DNA of 64,000 bases, from assembly GCA_958299035.1 (NCBI GenBank), contig CATQJL010000112.1:47202941-47266940 (forward strand), read 5' to 3'. Of this stretch, positions 34,076 through 46,800 are shown one piece after another; position 1 is the stretch's first letter; each line of letters starts with the position of its first letter. Below the pieces are notes generated by a model. The model had not been told where the DNA came from and did not search any database. It was given only the letters and a program-made list of their open reading frames with translations. A program made the position numbers and the translations under genes. Source of the DNA: Cylicocyclus nassatus. Its lineage: Eukaryota > Nematoda > Chromadorea > Rhabditida > Strongylidae.

Positions 34076-35366
34076 GGGAGGCGTGCAAGTGGCACCCGAG
34101 CAGCCGACTGCTGCCGCAGCCAGCCGCTAGAGCTGCCGGCAAAGCAGCTGCAAATGGTACAGTGATTACACTCGTCGTCCAAAACTCTTGCCGGGAGGTT
34201 TCCTCGCACCTCGTCAAGCTGAGGTGCGATATTAGCCTAAGGAAAGCGTGATATCCTCGATATCTATATAATTTTGAACAGCAAAAATTTCATGTTGTTG
34301 AGAAACATGCAGATAAACAAAGGTGAAGAGGAGGGTTGTTTTCTCGAGGAAAATGATCACAAAATCAAATCACTTCAAAAACTCAAATGAAGCAGAAGCT
34401 AAAAAAAAATTAGGAATTCTCAAATTTTTAATAATTTTTTTTCTTTCTTTTACGTTGAAAAATGGATGAGAACAATTACAGGATAATGTCATGGATATAA
34501 CGTTAAGAAAACTGTGTCAAAATGATTATTTCATACCTAGTGATGTTAAGCGAGCTAAATAAGGCTGATTAAGTCAATCAAATTAAGTGGGCCAATGAGC
34601 GTAATATCATCAATATCTATATCATTTTAGACAGCAGAGAAAAACCATATTTCATTGAAAACCATATAGTCGAATACAAACCACACCGAAAAATTTCCAA
34701 AAATTCATAAACAATTACAAAAATGAATGAAGAGAAAATCAACAGTTTTTTCTGCTACAAGTCATGAAATCAAAGAACAATAAATATCCATGACGCTGTA
34801 GTTTTGACGATCCTTGTTTTCCAATGAAAAATTCTTAGAGATCAAATTCACTTCTCTATGAACACTTCTGAATCCGAAATGCGGTTTTGCTGAAGGATTA
34901 TCAGAGGTGGTTCTATCAATTTTGAACCTTTTATTATTTGCAATGAGTTGTGAATTTCGAAATTTTTTCATTATTTTTTTTATTTTCTCGAAACCAGATG
35001 TGGCATATTTTCATCTTTTAATATTGACTTTTGTTTTACTCAATTTTTTCAGTTACCTTTGAGTTTTTGAAGTGATTTGAATATGAGATCATTTTCCTTT
35101 GAGAAACCTCTCCTCTGTTCACCTTCGTTTATTTGCATATTTCTCAAAAGCCATGGATTTTCTGCTGTTCAAAATATAGATATCGAGGATATCACGCTTT
35201 CCTTAGGCTGATATCGCCCTCAGCTTGACGAGGTGGGAGAAAACCTCTCGGCAAGAGCTTTAGAGGACGAGCGTAGTTACTATACGATCTGCAGCGGTTT
35301 TGCCGGCAACTCTGGCGGCTGGCTGCGTCAGCAGTCGGCTGCCTGGGTACCACTTGCTACGCACCC
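34076..35366. mobile_element. Mutator-like non-autonomous element with long inverted arms
   Basis: Terminal arms of more than 200 bp start GGGAGGCGTGCAAGTGGCAC (left) and, in complement, GGGTGCGTAGCAAGTGGTAC (right). Flanks ACCCAGAAT (34067-34075) and ACGCAGAAT (35367-35375) are a 9-bp duplication with one mismatch; copy 1 has one ACGCAGAAT (4247-4255). Long arms plus 9 bp fit Mutator-like elements. The AT-rich middle has no transposase. Confidence 0.8.
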
Positions 35367-36483
35367 ACGCAGAATAGCGGGCTTGGTTGACCCATAGTGG
35401 AGAAACCTTATTCATATTGGGACATAGCAGCGGTTCAGTTCACTGTCCTACTCTTCTACCTTCTGCATTAAAGTGAATAACACTCTTGACAGTGTTATCT
35501 TTTGTCTGACCAATTTATTGCGAAAAATACCATGACCGTAGAGGGATGACACAGTGCGATGACCTTTCTCACGTTTGATGGAATATGCGATATACTATAG
35601 TTTCATCTCTAAATACTGCAGTGCAGATTGGGCTTTGGACTGCTTGATTGCATTTTTATTCAAAGAGATTAATCAGCAACTGGGTGCTTGATAAATAAGT
35701 CACTAGTTGATAAGATAGTCCACTTTATTATGATGAAGTGCTACCTAACCAGCGATTGCTTTCTTTGTTGTCAAACAACTGTTTGCTTTTATTTATACAA
35801 ACATCCGCATCGCATACAGGTACTTCTGGTCTGAATTTATGACGCCAGTAATTGATTTTTCAATGATTCAAGCCGTCGAAGAGTAAGACCTTATTCGGTT
35901 CAAACCTTGATCTTCCCCGTTCATGGTAGCAGCATACCACTACGCCACCCATCCCCTGTCGATACTGCCATCGAACAACATAATAATTAGCTACAGTAGC
36001 ACAATAAAAAAAAGATATGAAAACGGCATGTTATTGAGTCTTTGAGGTATTCCAAGTATTTTGTGGTTTTACTTACGTAGAACAAAAGAGATGTAAGTTT
36101 CTTAACCGCACGAACTGGCATTGCGGAGCAAGCGAGGCGCGGCTGAAGTTCACGAAAAAAACGACTTATACAATGGCAATTTGTAGCATGCACTTGTATA
36201 TGCCCTTAACCGCGCGTTTTTCACCGTGCTCTTCGTAGGTCGATGATTCACCTATACAGCCTGGCATCAAATACAAAAGCTGGATAAAAGTAAATATACA
36301 CAGTGCGAGTGACAGCTCATTATTCATTAATCTTAAAGTACGTACTATCTGGATGACTCAAGCAAATCTCCGAACTTTCGCACGCACTTCTGGACTTTTA
36401 AAGAAATGCGGTGCGCATGCCCGCCGAAGGAAATGAGGACGCTAGTTTTGAGAACTTCCTTCTGATGCTAAAAAGCAATCTAA

Positions 36484-36944
36484 CGAGGAAGGTTCCCAAG
36501 TCAGCTCGGCCAACCCGGATGAGTCATATATCACCATAACGGGCCTAAAACGCAGATTCCAAATCTGCTTTCCTTTTTTGCTGAGCGACTTTTCGAGAGA
36601 AGTTATAAGCGTTTAAAAGTCTAAATTTGTCATGTTTTAAGTGGCTTAAAACTGGCGAAACCTGTACAATAACACATGAAAGTGATTTATCAGTTTTGTA
36701 TCGAGTATATTGATTACAAGGACGAAACACAGATAATGAAATTCCGTTAGGTGTCGTTTTACAACTTTCAACTAATTTTAAGCCACTTTGAACATGACAT
36801 GTTTAGACGTTTAAACGCTCATAACTTCCCTCGGAAAGTTGCTCCGCAGAAAAGGAAGGCAGATTTGGAATCAGCGTTTCAGGCCCGTTACGGTGATATA
36901 TGAATCATTGGGGTTGGCCGAGCTGACTTGGGAACTTTCCCTTG
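36484..36944. mobile_element. Palindromic TAA-flanked element E3
   Basis: Ends CGAGGAAGGTTCCCAAGTCA and CTTGGGAACTTTCCCTTG, flanked by TAA (36481-36483 and 36945-36947). Carries CAAATCTGCTTTCC in both arms. Copy 1 has TAACAATAA at the same place (7383-7391). Confidence 0.8.
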
Positions 36945-37048
36945 TAAGAGCGCAACGAGTTTCAAGATAATCTTTTACTTGGACAAAAAATACAAGAAAA
37001 CCGTATGTCAAAAATCAATTTATTCAATAGTAAAACCCAACCACTCGT

Positions 37049-37606
37049 TTACAGCTTCTCAAAGTCTTCACTAAGATCCTTGCAAGAACAAATTCGATTT
37101 TTGCACTTTGGTAGCTCAGCACTTGCGTAGCTATGAGAATAGTTACAGAAATAGGGAGAACTCATCCAGTAATTCCATGGCATGACGTAATGAGGACACA
37201 TATCTTTGTAAGACTCACACTGCGCGCTTCTTCTAGAAGAGGAACGTTTGCATGCGGAGCACTTCTTCCTCTCGCCATTGGCTCCTCGTCGGTCTTCGTT
37301 TCTGTGTTCTTCTTCATAACCACAGTCATGGCACGGATGGAAGCGGTCCAAGCTTGGCGGGCACGGAAAGTAGACTTTCGCATCATAATTATCTTCAAGA
37401 GTAGCCAAGAGTTCATCAGCGTTCCTTATCACATAAATGTCGCTGACGCGGTCGGAGGCATAGAAGTTGCCTTCAACGGGGAAACCGTGTCGTTTTGCCT
37501 CCTTCAAGAACTTCTCGTAAAGGTCATATTTGTCCTTGTACTTGATAGATAAGGAGGGTGTAGGCTTCACATGGAATTTGAAGGAGATGGTATTTTCGTC
37601 AGCCAT
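37049..37606 (-). CDS. PB1-like, Cys/His-rich protein A, duplication copy 2
   Basis: Single-exon gene of 185 residues, same length as the copy at 7494-8051 and about 90% identical by eye. A minus-strand TATAAAA lies at 37644-37650. Differences cluster in two places: the acidic OPCA-like segment, where DRDDD of copy 1 reads DRVSD here, and the Cys-rich tail, where a Cys-Pro-Cys reads Cys-Ser-Cys and a few other residues change. The HPCHDCG and KKCSACK pairs are kept. The loss of acidic residues could weaken PB1 pairing (inference). No frameshift or stop is present, so both copies may be expressed. Confidence 0.75.
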   Translation of the reverse strand: MADENTISFKFHVKPTPSLSIKYKDKYDLYEKFLKEAKRHGFPVEGNFYASDRVSDIYVIRNADELLATLEDNYDAKVYFPCPPSLDRFHPCHDCGYEEEHRNEDRRGANGERKKCSACKRSSSRRSAQCESYKDMCPHYVMPWNYWMSSPYFCNYSHSYASAELPKCKNRICSCKDLSEDFEKL

Positions 37607-37867
37607 GATGAGGGAAGAATGGAGAAATGACCGCTCGCCTTTGTTTTATAGATCCAAAAATGGGTGGGTTCTTATAATGTTGAATAATATTGCACAACCA
37701 ACGATCAGGTAGAAAGTGGCACGATCTCATGATGAAAAAGAAACACGGCAGCAACACTAAGAGATTGTTGTGCAATATTACGAGGAGTTATGCCTTTCTT
37801 TCCGCAAATTTCGCCCTATATAAAGCGCGTTGGTTCACTAGGCTATGTGAAAGTCTATTCTACCATC
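37607..37867. promoter_or_regulatory. Bidirectional promoter of the PB1-like pair (copy 2)
   Basis: Same design as the copy 1 promoter. The 14-bp inverted repeat with ATTGCACAA lies at 37685-37698 and 37767-37780, with TATA boxes at 37644-37650 (minus) and 37817-37824 (plus). The spacing between repeat arms is the same in both copies (68 bp), which fits functional constraint or simply recent duplication. Confidence 0.6.
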
Positions 37868-38422
37868 ATGTCTGAAGACGACCGTGAAGTCAACGTCAGG
37901 CTCTGCTATGCGAATATTCCAACAATCACTATTTCCTATAAAGATAAAAAGGATCTTTTCAAGAAGTTCAAGCAGCAACTGAAAACCCTACCCTTCAATA
38001 CTGATGAGCTTTACTATATTGATCAAAATAACGATCAAAGTGAAGTTAGAACTGCTGACAATTTGAAAGAAGCTGTTGATAGAGGCTATAACTACGTCAA
38101 CATTTACGTTCGCAGAAATGACTCTGATCATGGATTAATGTCGTGTTCAAGCAGCGATGATGATGAAGAGAAGGAGGAGGGTGACGAAAAGAAGAAACAC
38201 GCCAGAAGTGAGTTCATCTCCAAACAATGTGGCCATCGATCCAGATGTCGTCATCGTTCTCCTTCACCTTCCGAACACTATCACCGTTACTACCCCCCTT
38301 GGGGCTACATCCCATGGAACATGAATCCTCAGTATATGTATGGACCTCCGCCATTCTACGATGCGCATGCCGAAGAGAGCTACAGTCGTAGCCAGAACAA
38401 ATGTCGTTATTGCCACAATTGA
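37868..38422 (+). CDS. PB1-like, acidic/His-rich-tail protein B, duplication copy 2
   Basis: Single-exon gene of 184 residues; ATG at 37868 downstream of TATATAAA (37817-37824); AATAAA at 38448-38453. About 94% identical by eye to the copy at 8317-8859. It ends CRYCHN, four residues longer than copy 1, where a T-to-A change makes an earlier stop. The first half is PB1-like; the second half is acidic, then His/Arg-rich, then Pro/Tyr-rich. The in-frame ATG at 37790 lies upstream of the TATA box, so I do not use it. Function unknown. Confidence 0.75.
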   Translation: MSEDDREVNVRLCYANIPTITISYKDKKDLFKKFKQQLKTLPFNTDELYYIDQNNDQSEVRTADNLKEAVDRGYNYVNIYVRRNDSDHGLMSCSSSDDDEEKEEGDEKKKHARSEFISKQCGHRSRCRHRSPSPSEHYHRYYPPWGYIPWNMNPQYMYGPPPFYDAHAEESYSRSQNKCRYCHN

Positions 38423-39927
38423 GCTATGCGCATTTCATATATTCGTGAATAAAGTCATGTCATGTGAAGCTTGCCACTCACATCCAATTCTCCATCTTCT
38501 AATCTTTATACACTGTCAAGTATATTCGCATATTGTGTGCGTACAAGCTAAGTAACAACGTTGTGCTGATTCTAGTGATCAAGTTTGTTAACGAACGAAT
38601 TATCAGCCCTAATTATAGCTGGATAACCAGCAAGTTATCAATGGATAAAATGCTGTGTGCTAGATTTGCACTAAATATCTTGTTGTTAGACACACGCTTT
38701 CTCAGACAATCGCAAATGACTTCCGGGGGAAACTGAACTTCTAGAACGTCCGGAGGGATTCTCCTATTTAGCCGTGTGGGTGAGTCCCGCCCTATCTGGC
38801 AGCTCTAATAGGAGTTCCCCCCCCCCCCGTAAGTTTTAGAAATTCAGTTTTTCCCGGAAATTTGCGATTGTCGGAGTTAATTAGTTTGACGCGTTTTTCT
38901 TGACGTATGCCTTCTTAGTCAAGCTCCTGAGCAACGTTCAATTTTCTTTTATTGCGCTAACCTCACAAGCACAAGGTGGACAGGACGTTGGAACTTGACC
39001 GGCTTGAACACACCAAGAAATTTCGCGACCTAAGATTTTCTGTTGAAATTTAAAAAAATATTGTGTATTGGTAAATAAGGGGAAATCTCAGTAATAAGAA
39101 GTGGAGCAAAGCGCTGGGCAAAGTCCCACTATTTAAAACACGGGATATGATTTTCACCAGCGATCTCGTTTTTAAATAAAAATTGACCGAGTAATGGGCA
39201 TTAAAACTGATTTTGTGGTTTTTAGTTTTTTAAATTTTGTATTTCGGATTGCAGTGACAAATTACGCTAAGGGTGCCTGTGTGATAGATACTTGCTTTTC
39301 TTCAACAATGCTGATGTGTTCCAGTAATGGGCCTCTATTGCACCAAGATAGACAAATATCCTCGGAAATACACAACTATCCATGCAGGCTTCTATAGCGC
39401 AGTCCTCAGTATATGTTTTCTCTCAATAAATAAGATGGTTTCTTCCGATTGCTTCAGCAACCACATCCTTCTGCCGATCAAACCCGAATTTCCCTAGACA
39501 GCATTTGAGAGCTTTTTCTGAAGGAAAATGAGTATTCAAAGCTGAGGATAGGGTACGCTACTTCGCAACAAGGTGCTAAATGTTTGCATGTAAGAAGGTT
39601 ACTGCAGAGGACTGAAATTACTAGCATAAATACGATTAATCAAATGACAAAGTTTTTATTTCACCTGACTAGACAAGGGCTACATTACCCGAAAAGGACT
39701 TACGTAGTCAAAAAAGGCAGTAAATGCAATTGTCTCAAAGATCGACGCATAAATACTTGACATATATCAATGTAACGGTCTACGACAGGATCGAACAATT
39801 CCAGGTGCGGAAACATACGGCCCCACTACACCGCTTAATACGGTGTAACTTCAACTTGTTTTTGTATTAGAAGGCCTTTTGAAAACGCGAGTATTAATAT
39901 TATCGGACTACGATTCCTTCAGAAATA

Positions 39928-40132
39928 CAGTCGAGTTTTCCGCTTAATATAGTGTGCTTGCACAGTTTATGATATGCGGTAAGATTTGCGCGTGATCAGG
40001 TAACTGCGCCAGCACTGCCGGCATTTTGCGCGCGCGATTGGCCGGCGTCACAGTCGAAGCTTCCTCACGCGCAAATTTTACCGCATTTCACCTTTTGTGC
40101 ACACTATATTAAGCAAAAAATCTACTCGACTG
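39928..40132. mobile_element. TA-flanked MITE, 205 bp
   Basis: Ends CAGTCGAGTTTTCCGCTTAA and, in complement, CAGTCGAGTAGATTTTTTGC, both leading to AATATAGTGTGC. TA lies on both sides (39926-39927 and 40133-40134); copy 1 has the single TA (10387-10388). Tc1/mariner-type. Confidence 0.9.
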
Positions 40133-40841
40133 TATACTCAATTATATCTGGTTCAACTGCAAAAACTTCCTATCAATAAAAGCAGCACGTTCCATAGATT
40201 TCAAAACATGAACTTATTATTAGAAGAAACACAATTTTGGATTACTTTACGCCCGATAGATACACCTGCACGAGATTGTCTGAAATGTTTGAAGTTACTT
40301 GCATTTGCCATCGAAAGCAAATGGTTATTGGAATTCGCATGAGAAAAAACTGCTTCCGTCTGAGCTTTTTTCCAAAAAAGTCAATGAAGTATTGAATCTG
40401 TTGGTTATTTGTGCTATTTCACGAATTATCACAAACCCTAGGTGTGACCTTTCGTAAGAGGGCTCAACATTAGCATAGAAAATAATACAGTTTTTACAGA
40501 ACTTGAGAATGATTGAATTTGCACGAGTAAAGAACTAGATGTCGCCGGAAAGGGGGGCCCCAGCGGTCATCTGCAACAAATGCGCACCTTTCATGGAAAT
40601 GCGTTTTTGCAAGAAGTCCGCGCGGTGCCCTCCTACATTCGACACATGCAGTCCCTTACCCAATTCAACTTTTTTTTGATCTGATAATGTGACTGCTCAG
40701 AAATCGACAACGGCCTGCCAATCCTTATCTGGTAACTGTAAGGACTGTCTGCGAATTAGCTCGCGATGGAAGATGCGTTGACCCGGAGTCAGTCCATTCA
40801 TTTTTGCTCTCGTACTTGCCAGAACTTTAACCTCAGGTGGA

Positions 40842-43800
40842 TCACCAGACCGTGCAAGTCTTTTCTGGATGCATCGGTGATCTTTTCGGACAGTTGAAGG
40901 CTTTGGCAAATTCCGGTTGATTAGACAGCACAACGTTCACTCTGTACATATCCGGCGGATGTACATCCGTGGCAAGTTTGTTCAGCAATGTGGCACGTCG
41001 AGTGCTTCCGCACCAGATCTGAAGCATTACCTGAGAGAAGCCATGTCCATAAAAACAATCTCGACTTACAAATGCATAGTTCATAAAAAAGTACTGCATT
41101 TGCGTAAATCCCTCCAATCCTTCTATGGTAAATTCTTCACTGCGATTAACAAAATGAGAAGCAGCCTAAATATTTACTCTCCTTCATTATCTCAGAGATT
41201 CTAGCACACACCTTTATAGCAGCTCGCATTCCGCCATTATCAGCTATGTTCTCGCTCTCGGTTCTTCTACCGTCAATCTAAATTAAAATAAAAGCTTAGA
41301 CATCCATTCGATGTGGAGAGTACCGTACAGCTTACCCTGACATGTAGGTCCTCTACAGCTATGCTTCCATATTGTTCATCAAAGCATGTCTTTTTCCATT
41401 CAAAATTTTTGTAGGTATCTGCATCCCACCAGTTGTTCCTATTGCCGACTTCGTCATAAGATGCTCCTAATTTTTAATGAACTTCTAGAAAAAAATTGGT
41501 TACTGAAAGCGCTAGTACCGGCATCGTCGAATCCATGTGTAATCTCGTGTCCTGCAACAACACCAATTGCACCATAATTCATTATCCTGAAAAAAAAAAG
41601 AAATTACCAATTTATTAGGTTGACCCGAAAGTCCCGTAGCACCATTTTTGGAAATTCATAACTTTGTCTTCTTCAACCGATTTGATCGCTTATATTTTTG
41701 TTTGGAATAGTAAATTGCTCTTTAAAACGACTCCTTAACAAAGCCATCAATAGGAAAAATTATAGATTTTTAAAAATGGTGCGACAGAACTTTCGGACCA
41801 ACCCAATGCTATTCACTTTCAATTATCAATTGATAAGTGGATTGCTCTGAATAATTTGCTAGCATACCTGGGTAGTGATGCGTTGAAAAATGGAGACTGC
41901 AGCATGCCAGCCATCAAAGCTACAAAACCAATGAGTGCAAATTTATGGGATTTTTATAAATGGTAATCCTCTTCTTGCTTACCTATTTGATTCTGATTGC
42001 TATCGTAAAATGCGTTGACTTCGGTCACAGAAGCTTCGAATGTGTCTCTGGTATTGGTCTCCTCTAACCTGTGGAATGCTCTATCTTGCATCCATAGTTC
42101 GAGCGTTCGAACGATATCGTAATACGAGTTTTTCGTCGTGAAGTTTAGCTGAATGTTGAAATTTCTTATTTGGAGGATAATTTCGATACATTATATGGAA
42201 ACTACCTTGGCATACTTTTTAGTTCTCAAAGTTTCATTAAATATGCTGCTGTCGTAGGCAATGAAGTCGCGAATGGCATTGGCCTAAATTGTAGAGAGTA
42301 TATTACTTTGTGAGTTTCTCTGATTATTCTCTTACTCTCTCTGTTTCTAAATTTTTTTCGCTTAATGAGCATATCATGTAGTATACCCAACCATAGTTCC
42401 AAAAAGCTCGAGAGACTCCTATGGAAACTTCGCTTTGCCATAGCACATTTTTGCCGGTAATATAGCACTCATCCGATAACCTCCTGTATGTCTGCACAAA
42501 CGATGAGGTGCATTTACGTTGATGTTGCCAGAATTTGGGAAAGGACCTACAGGGTAGACATGATGTGTAAGGCAAAAAAATTGATGACCTTGGGAAGAGT
42601 GAAATTACAAACTTTTGTCATGATAGGAAAGTTTTACACGAGATCGTACGAGATCCCTTCCGAGATATCCTTCTCTGGGTTTGATAAAAGCATTTTTTGG
42701 CCTCCAAAAATTTCCACGAGTGCGCAGTGATTTTTGGCGAAACTTCATCTCTTGACCATGCCTCTTTTTAGCAATTTTCTGCTCTCAAATCGACCAGACG
42801 GGAAATTTGTGGGTTCAACACTGGACGGGTTCGGAGGTAATAATCTGTCCAAATGGCTCAAAAGATATCCCCAAGTAACACTTATTAACTGGCACTTAAT
42901 AAGCGCACTTGCAGACAAAAACGCGGAACCTCACGGCTCCGTTGACAGTGCCTAGTCCCAACAGAAATTTTTTCAGACAGCGTCCATAATGTGCTTCGGC
43001 TGAAAAGCAACACATTGCTTCAAAATTTGCTTCCGATGCTTCAATCGAAATCTCGAAAACCTGCGACTTGTATTTCCATAGCGGGTAATAAACCTGCGGT
43101 TAATAAATCCCAAAGCTAGATCATCTCTAGCTAGCCATAGTCAACATGGTCACGATAGGACAAAAGAATATGGAGATGAAGACTAGCACCAAACCATAGC
43201 ACAAAATAAAAGATTTTCAGTAATTTTTTGTGGACTACCCCATAGACTCTCAAATTGGCTTGCCTTCTGCTTTGCTCTCCTCTTCGTATTGGCATCCATC
43301 CAGTCATTCTCATTCAGCATTTCTAGGAAAGCGTCTCTAACATCCTCGATAAGCTCTTTCACCAAGAACACTGAAATTTTTCTGTCAAGTTCTCTGTGCT
43401 TGTTGTCTCTTGCACCGCACACCCACTGCTATCAAAGTCGAAGTGTCGCTTGAGAAAATGCTTTCCCGCAATGTCGTAGAACATATTCACAGTGATTGAT
43501 ACACATTCGTCAGCTTGATCTCGTTCTTTTATTCCGTAGACTTGAGCCGAGAATTCCTACGCAATAATCCGGTTCAAGTTCCAAATTGAATACACACTTG
43601 AACACGTACAATTGATATCAAAAACTAACCTCCATTAGGATATGGAATTTTTCGCCTAGATAGTCACTGAAGTGGAAGATGATCTGAAACGTGCACCACT
43701 AAAAACTAAGTACATAAGGACATGAGTGTGTGAAAAAAATGATGCGTGGTTTTTCTCTGCTTTTATATGCGACAACTTTTCCATTAAGTGAACAGATTTA

Positions 43801-46800
43801 GCAAAGATTTGGAAGATTATATGATTCAATGGCGAGAAAAGTTTCCATCCTTATCTCTTGAAATTTTGAACGGTAGTACTCAGGACCGAAATTTTATGGC
43901 AGTCGCTTTCTGGGCCACAATGTTTCAAAAACATAGCTACTGCATGTATCAACTGTCTACTACTGCACAGTAATTCATTTTGAAATTGTTCAAACAGATG
44001 GACCCAAGACGGATCATGGTGGCCGTTATATATACTATGAACCAGAAAATTCTTTTAAAGAGAGCAATCATTAAATCTATGTGCTTGTTGCAAATTCACA
44101 GCTTTTAATTCTTCTTCACACATTCAGGGATGTAGAGACTTCCAACAAGTTAAGCTTATCAGACTGCGGTTCTGCTAAACACCGCTTTACACAGAAATAT
44201 AGGTAATATTGATTCGTAGTAAAAAAAACCTTAAAAATATATGAAGTATGCTTGCCTTCCAATCAAGGTAATCTGAAAGTGTTTGGGGGTCGATATTTGA
44301 CAACAATTCTTCCATTCGTTCAACAGTTAACACCTGGGTTATTCGCACTTTCCTGTTTGCAAGCGTTCGTTGATGTTGAGGCGGCATGTACGCTGATAAG
44401 TAGCGCATCCAGTCCACCTGTAAAAAATACCATCCAATTAGTAACAAAGACTGTATAGCTTTAGCAAAAGCAAAAAACACTTTGTCAGTAAATTTTGCAA
44501 CTATACCGATGGTAGCAGTCCTTGCAACTCGATAACAGAGACGGCTATCGAATCAGAGTCAAATTCGGTTTCTTTCTTGATCTGAAAATGATCAGTGGAA
44601 TGATCATTCAAGAGATAGTCGTCGGACTATAGGCTTTGCTCAGAAAGGTGAAGAAGATTGTTGAGAGTTGTTAGAAACTACTTTGAGATGCAAATTGGAA
44701 ACAAAATGTTTTAAAAGATTCTGAGGTACAACGATTTCAAAGGCTATAGATTTATTTAGCAGCAAGTATAGATCAACGTAAGCTCAAGACCGTGACAATT
44801 TTTTTTCTTTTAGAACTTCACCCACTAACACATTTTGAGCATTTGCCATCGAGACGTCTCATAAGCCAAGAGCCGAAAACATACCTTAGCCACCGTTTGA
44901 TCAACTCGGAGTAGCGAGTCGACTCTCCTTACATGTTCCAAAAAATTTCTTGAAATAAATTCTGCTCTGTGATCCTCGCTTGCTATCACAGCTAATATTT
45001 TAAACAACACCTCTCTAATTGCTATGAGCTCTTGAGTGTAAGCCGGGTCAAAATAGACCTGTGCTGAGAGCATGGACCCCGAGGGCACTATCTGAAAAGT
45101 GGTGGATCGGAGCTATCAATGTGAACGTGACATCGCTAACCTGCAAAATGTTTTTCGCAGAATTGTCCTCATCCGCTGAGATAGTAAGTTCATATAATAA
45201 CTTTTCCGTCCTCATTATAAGCAGCCAATCAGTCAAAGTAGCGACCTGTCTGACTTCTCTGCAAAAAAAATTAGTTGATTAAGGTATTGTATCTAAAAAA
45301 ACTCGAAACACCTTAGCTTGGAAAATAGCAGACGAAAACCATCAGAACCGCCAGAATATGCATTTTGGAGACATTTATTATAGAACGTTGTCATGAGGAC
45401 ATCCTCTCTTGATGGGTCCCGTATGGGAGTAGATAATATTGCTGTAACTGCTCTAGATAGTAACAAAAGCACTATTTTTTTGAATTGAATTGAATTAATG
45501 ATATTAAAGCATATTTCACTGCTGGATACTCGGCAGAACAAAAACAATATTTTAATAACAAGAAGAAAACAATATTTTTGCGAATTAAGTTTGCACATCT
45601 ATTTTATTTTGGCGCTAAAAGATCATTGCTGTTCCTTATTTTTCACATTTCAATCTGAGTAATTATAGTTCTTCTATCGCAATAACAACGGAGGATCGCG
45701 GAATCGAAGTGGCCGGTTACCATAGAATGCATAAAATTACAAAGAGCTTGGAGCGCATTTTAAATCTGCTTTCCATATCTGCAGATCGAGAAGAAAGTTA
45801 TGAAAGTTTTTATCATCGAAATTTGCATGATTTTCAGCGTCTACAAATCATGGAATCGTTCAAATTGCTTTTCGCTCTACAAAATAACATTCTGAACGAT
45901 CAGCACCACATTAGCACATTGACGACCATGCAGGTTCTTAATTGTCTACATTTTGGGACCAAGGCCTTTTACGGACCAGCCCATATTTTTTGACTATAAT
46001 TACGCATGCTGCCATCTACAGTACACCTATAGTAGATCTAAAACACTGAAAAAAGCTAGAGGTCATCCCTAGATTCAGTGCAAAAGAAAGCTCATGGAGT
46101 GAGTTTATCCTAAGATGGTAGCCATTTTAGTAGAATTCAAGCCTTGACACACGTGGTGTGTCAAGGTCCCATACAGTAGTCATTGCTTGACACACCATGT
46201 GTGTCAAACGGTCGTCAATTTGTTAAGTATAAATAAGCTGTTCCATGTAGATTTGAGTTCAAATACTTGGGTCTTGATAATTTTAGCTACTCTCAGCCTT
46301 GCAAACTTCGCGCAAAAGCCTGTATCTTCCTTCTCAGAAGCGTTCTGCAGAATGGAAAACAAATTTGAAATCAGCGTTTCGAGCTCTTCGTGAGGATATG
46401 CATCTTATAGTGATCGGCCACCTCGAGTTCGCGACCCTCCTTTGTAAATATAATATTTTCAAGATCTTCTTTTCAGTTCAGAAAATGTCACCACTAAAAA
46501 GATCCCCCTTTACTTCCCGCCTCTGGTTGTGTAGAATACCTTGATCAACGATTGATGTTACGCCAACACACCATCAGGACAAACAGCATATGTTTTCCCT
46601 TTATTGGTCAAACCGTTTTTCAAGTTCGTTTTTCTATCTATTCCACTTTTTCAATGCTCCCCTCGCGTGGTGAACATTTTGCGTATTGTGATTCATGTTC
46701 TCCTCGATGAGATTAACCGTTCGCGCAGTTCAGGGACTGAACATCCGTCAATCCGTTATATCAGGATTCACAAGAATGAGTACGAGTTTTCAGTTTTTCG

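Larger units (their letters stand above)
30045..40261. repeat. Segmental duplication, copy 2
   Basis: Partner of 1520-10512, longer because of five insertions absent from copy 1: 30218-31510 (hAT-like), about 32708-33460 (unclassified, with a CA microsatellite), 34076-35366 (Mutator-like), 36484-36944 (TAA-flanked) and 39928-40132 (TA-flanked). Noncoding divergence is visible but modest. Confidence 0.9.

Noticed and set aside
43371..43426. Frameshift in the neprilysin exon around 43420
   Set aside because: A 56-bp GT-AG intron (acceptor AAATTTCAG) here restores the frame and fits the family alignment, so no lesion is needed.
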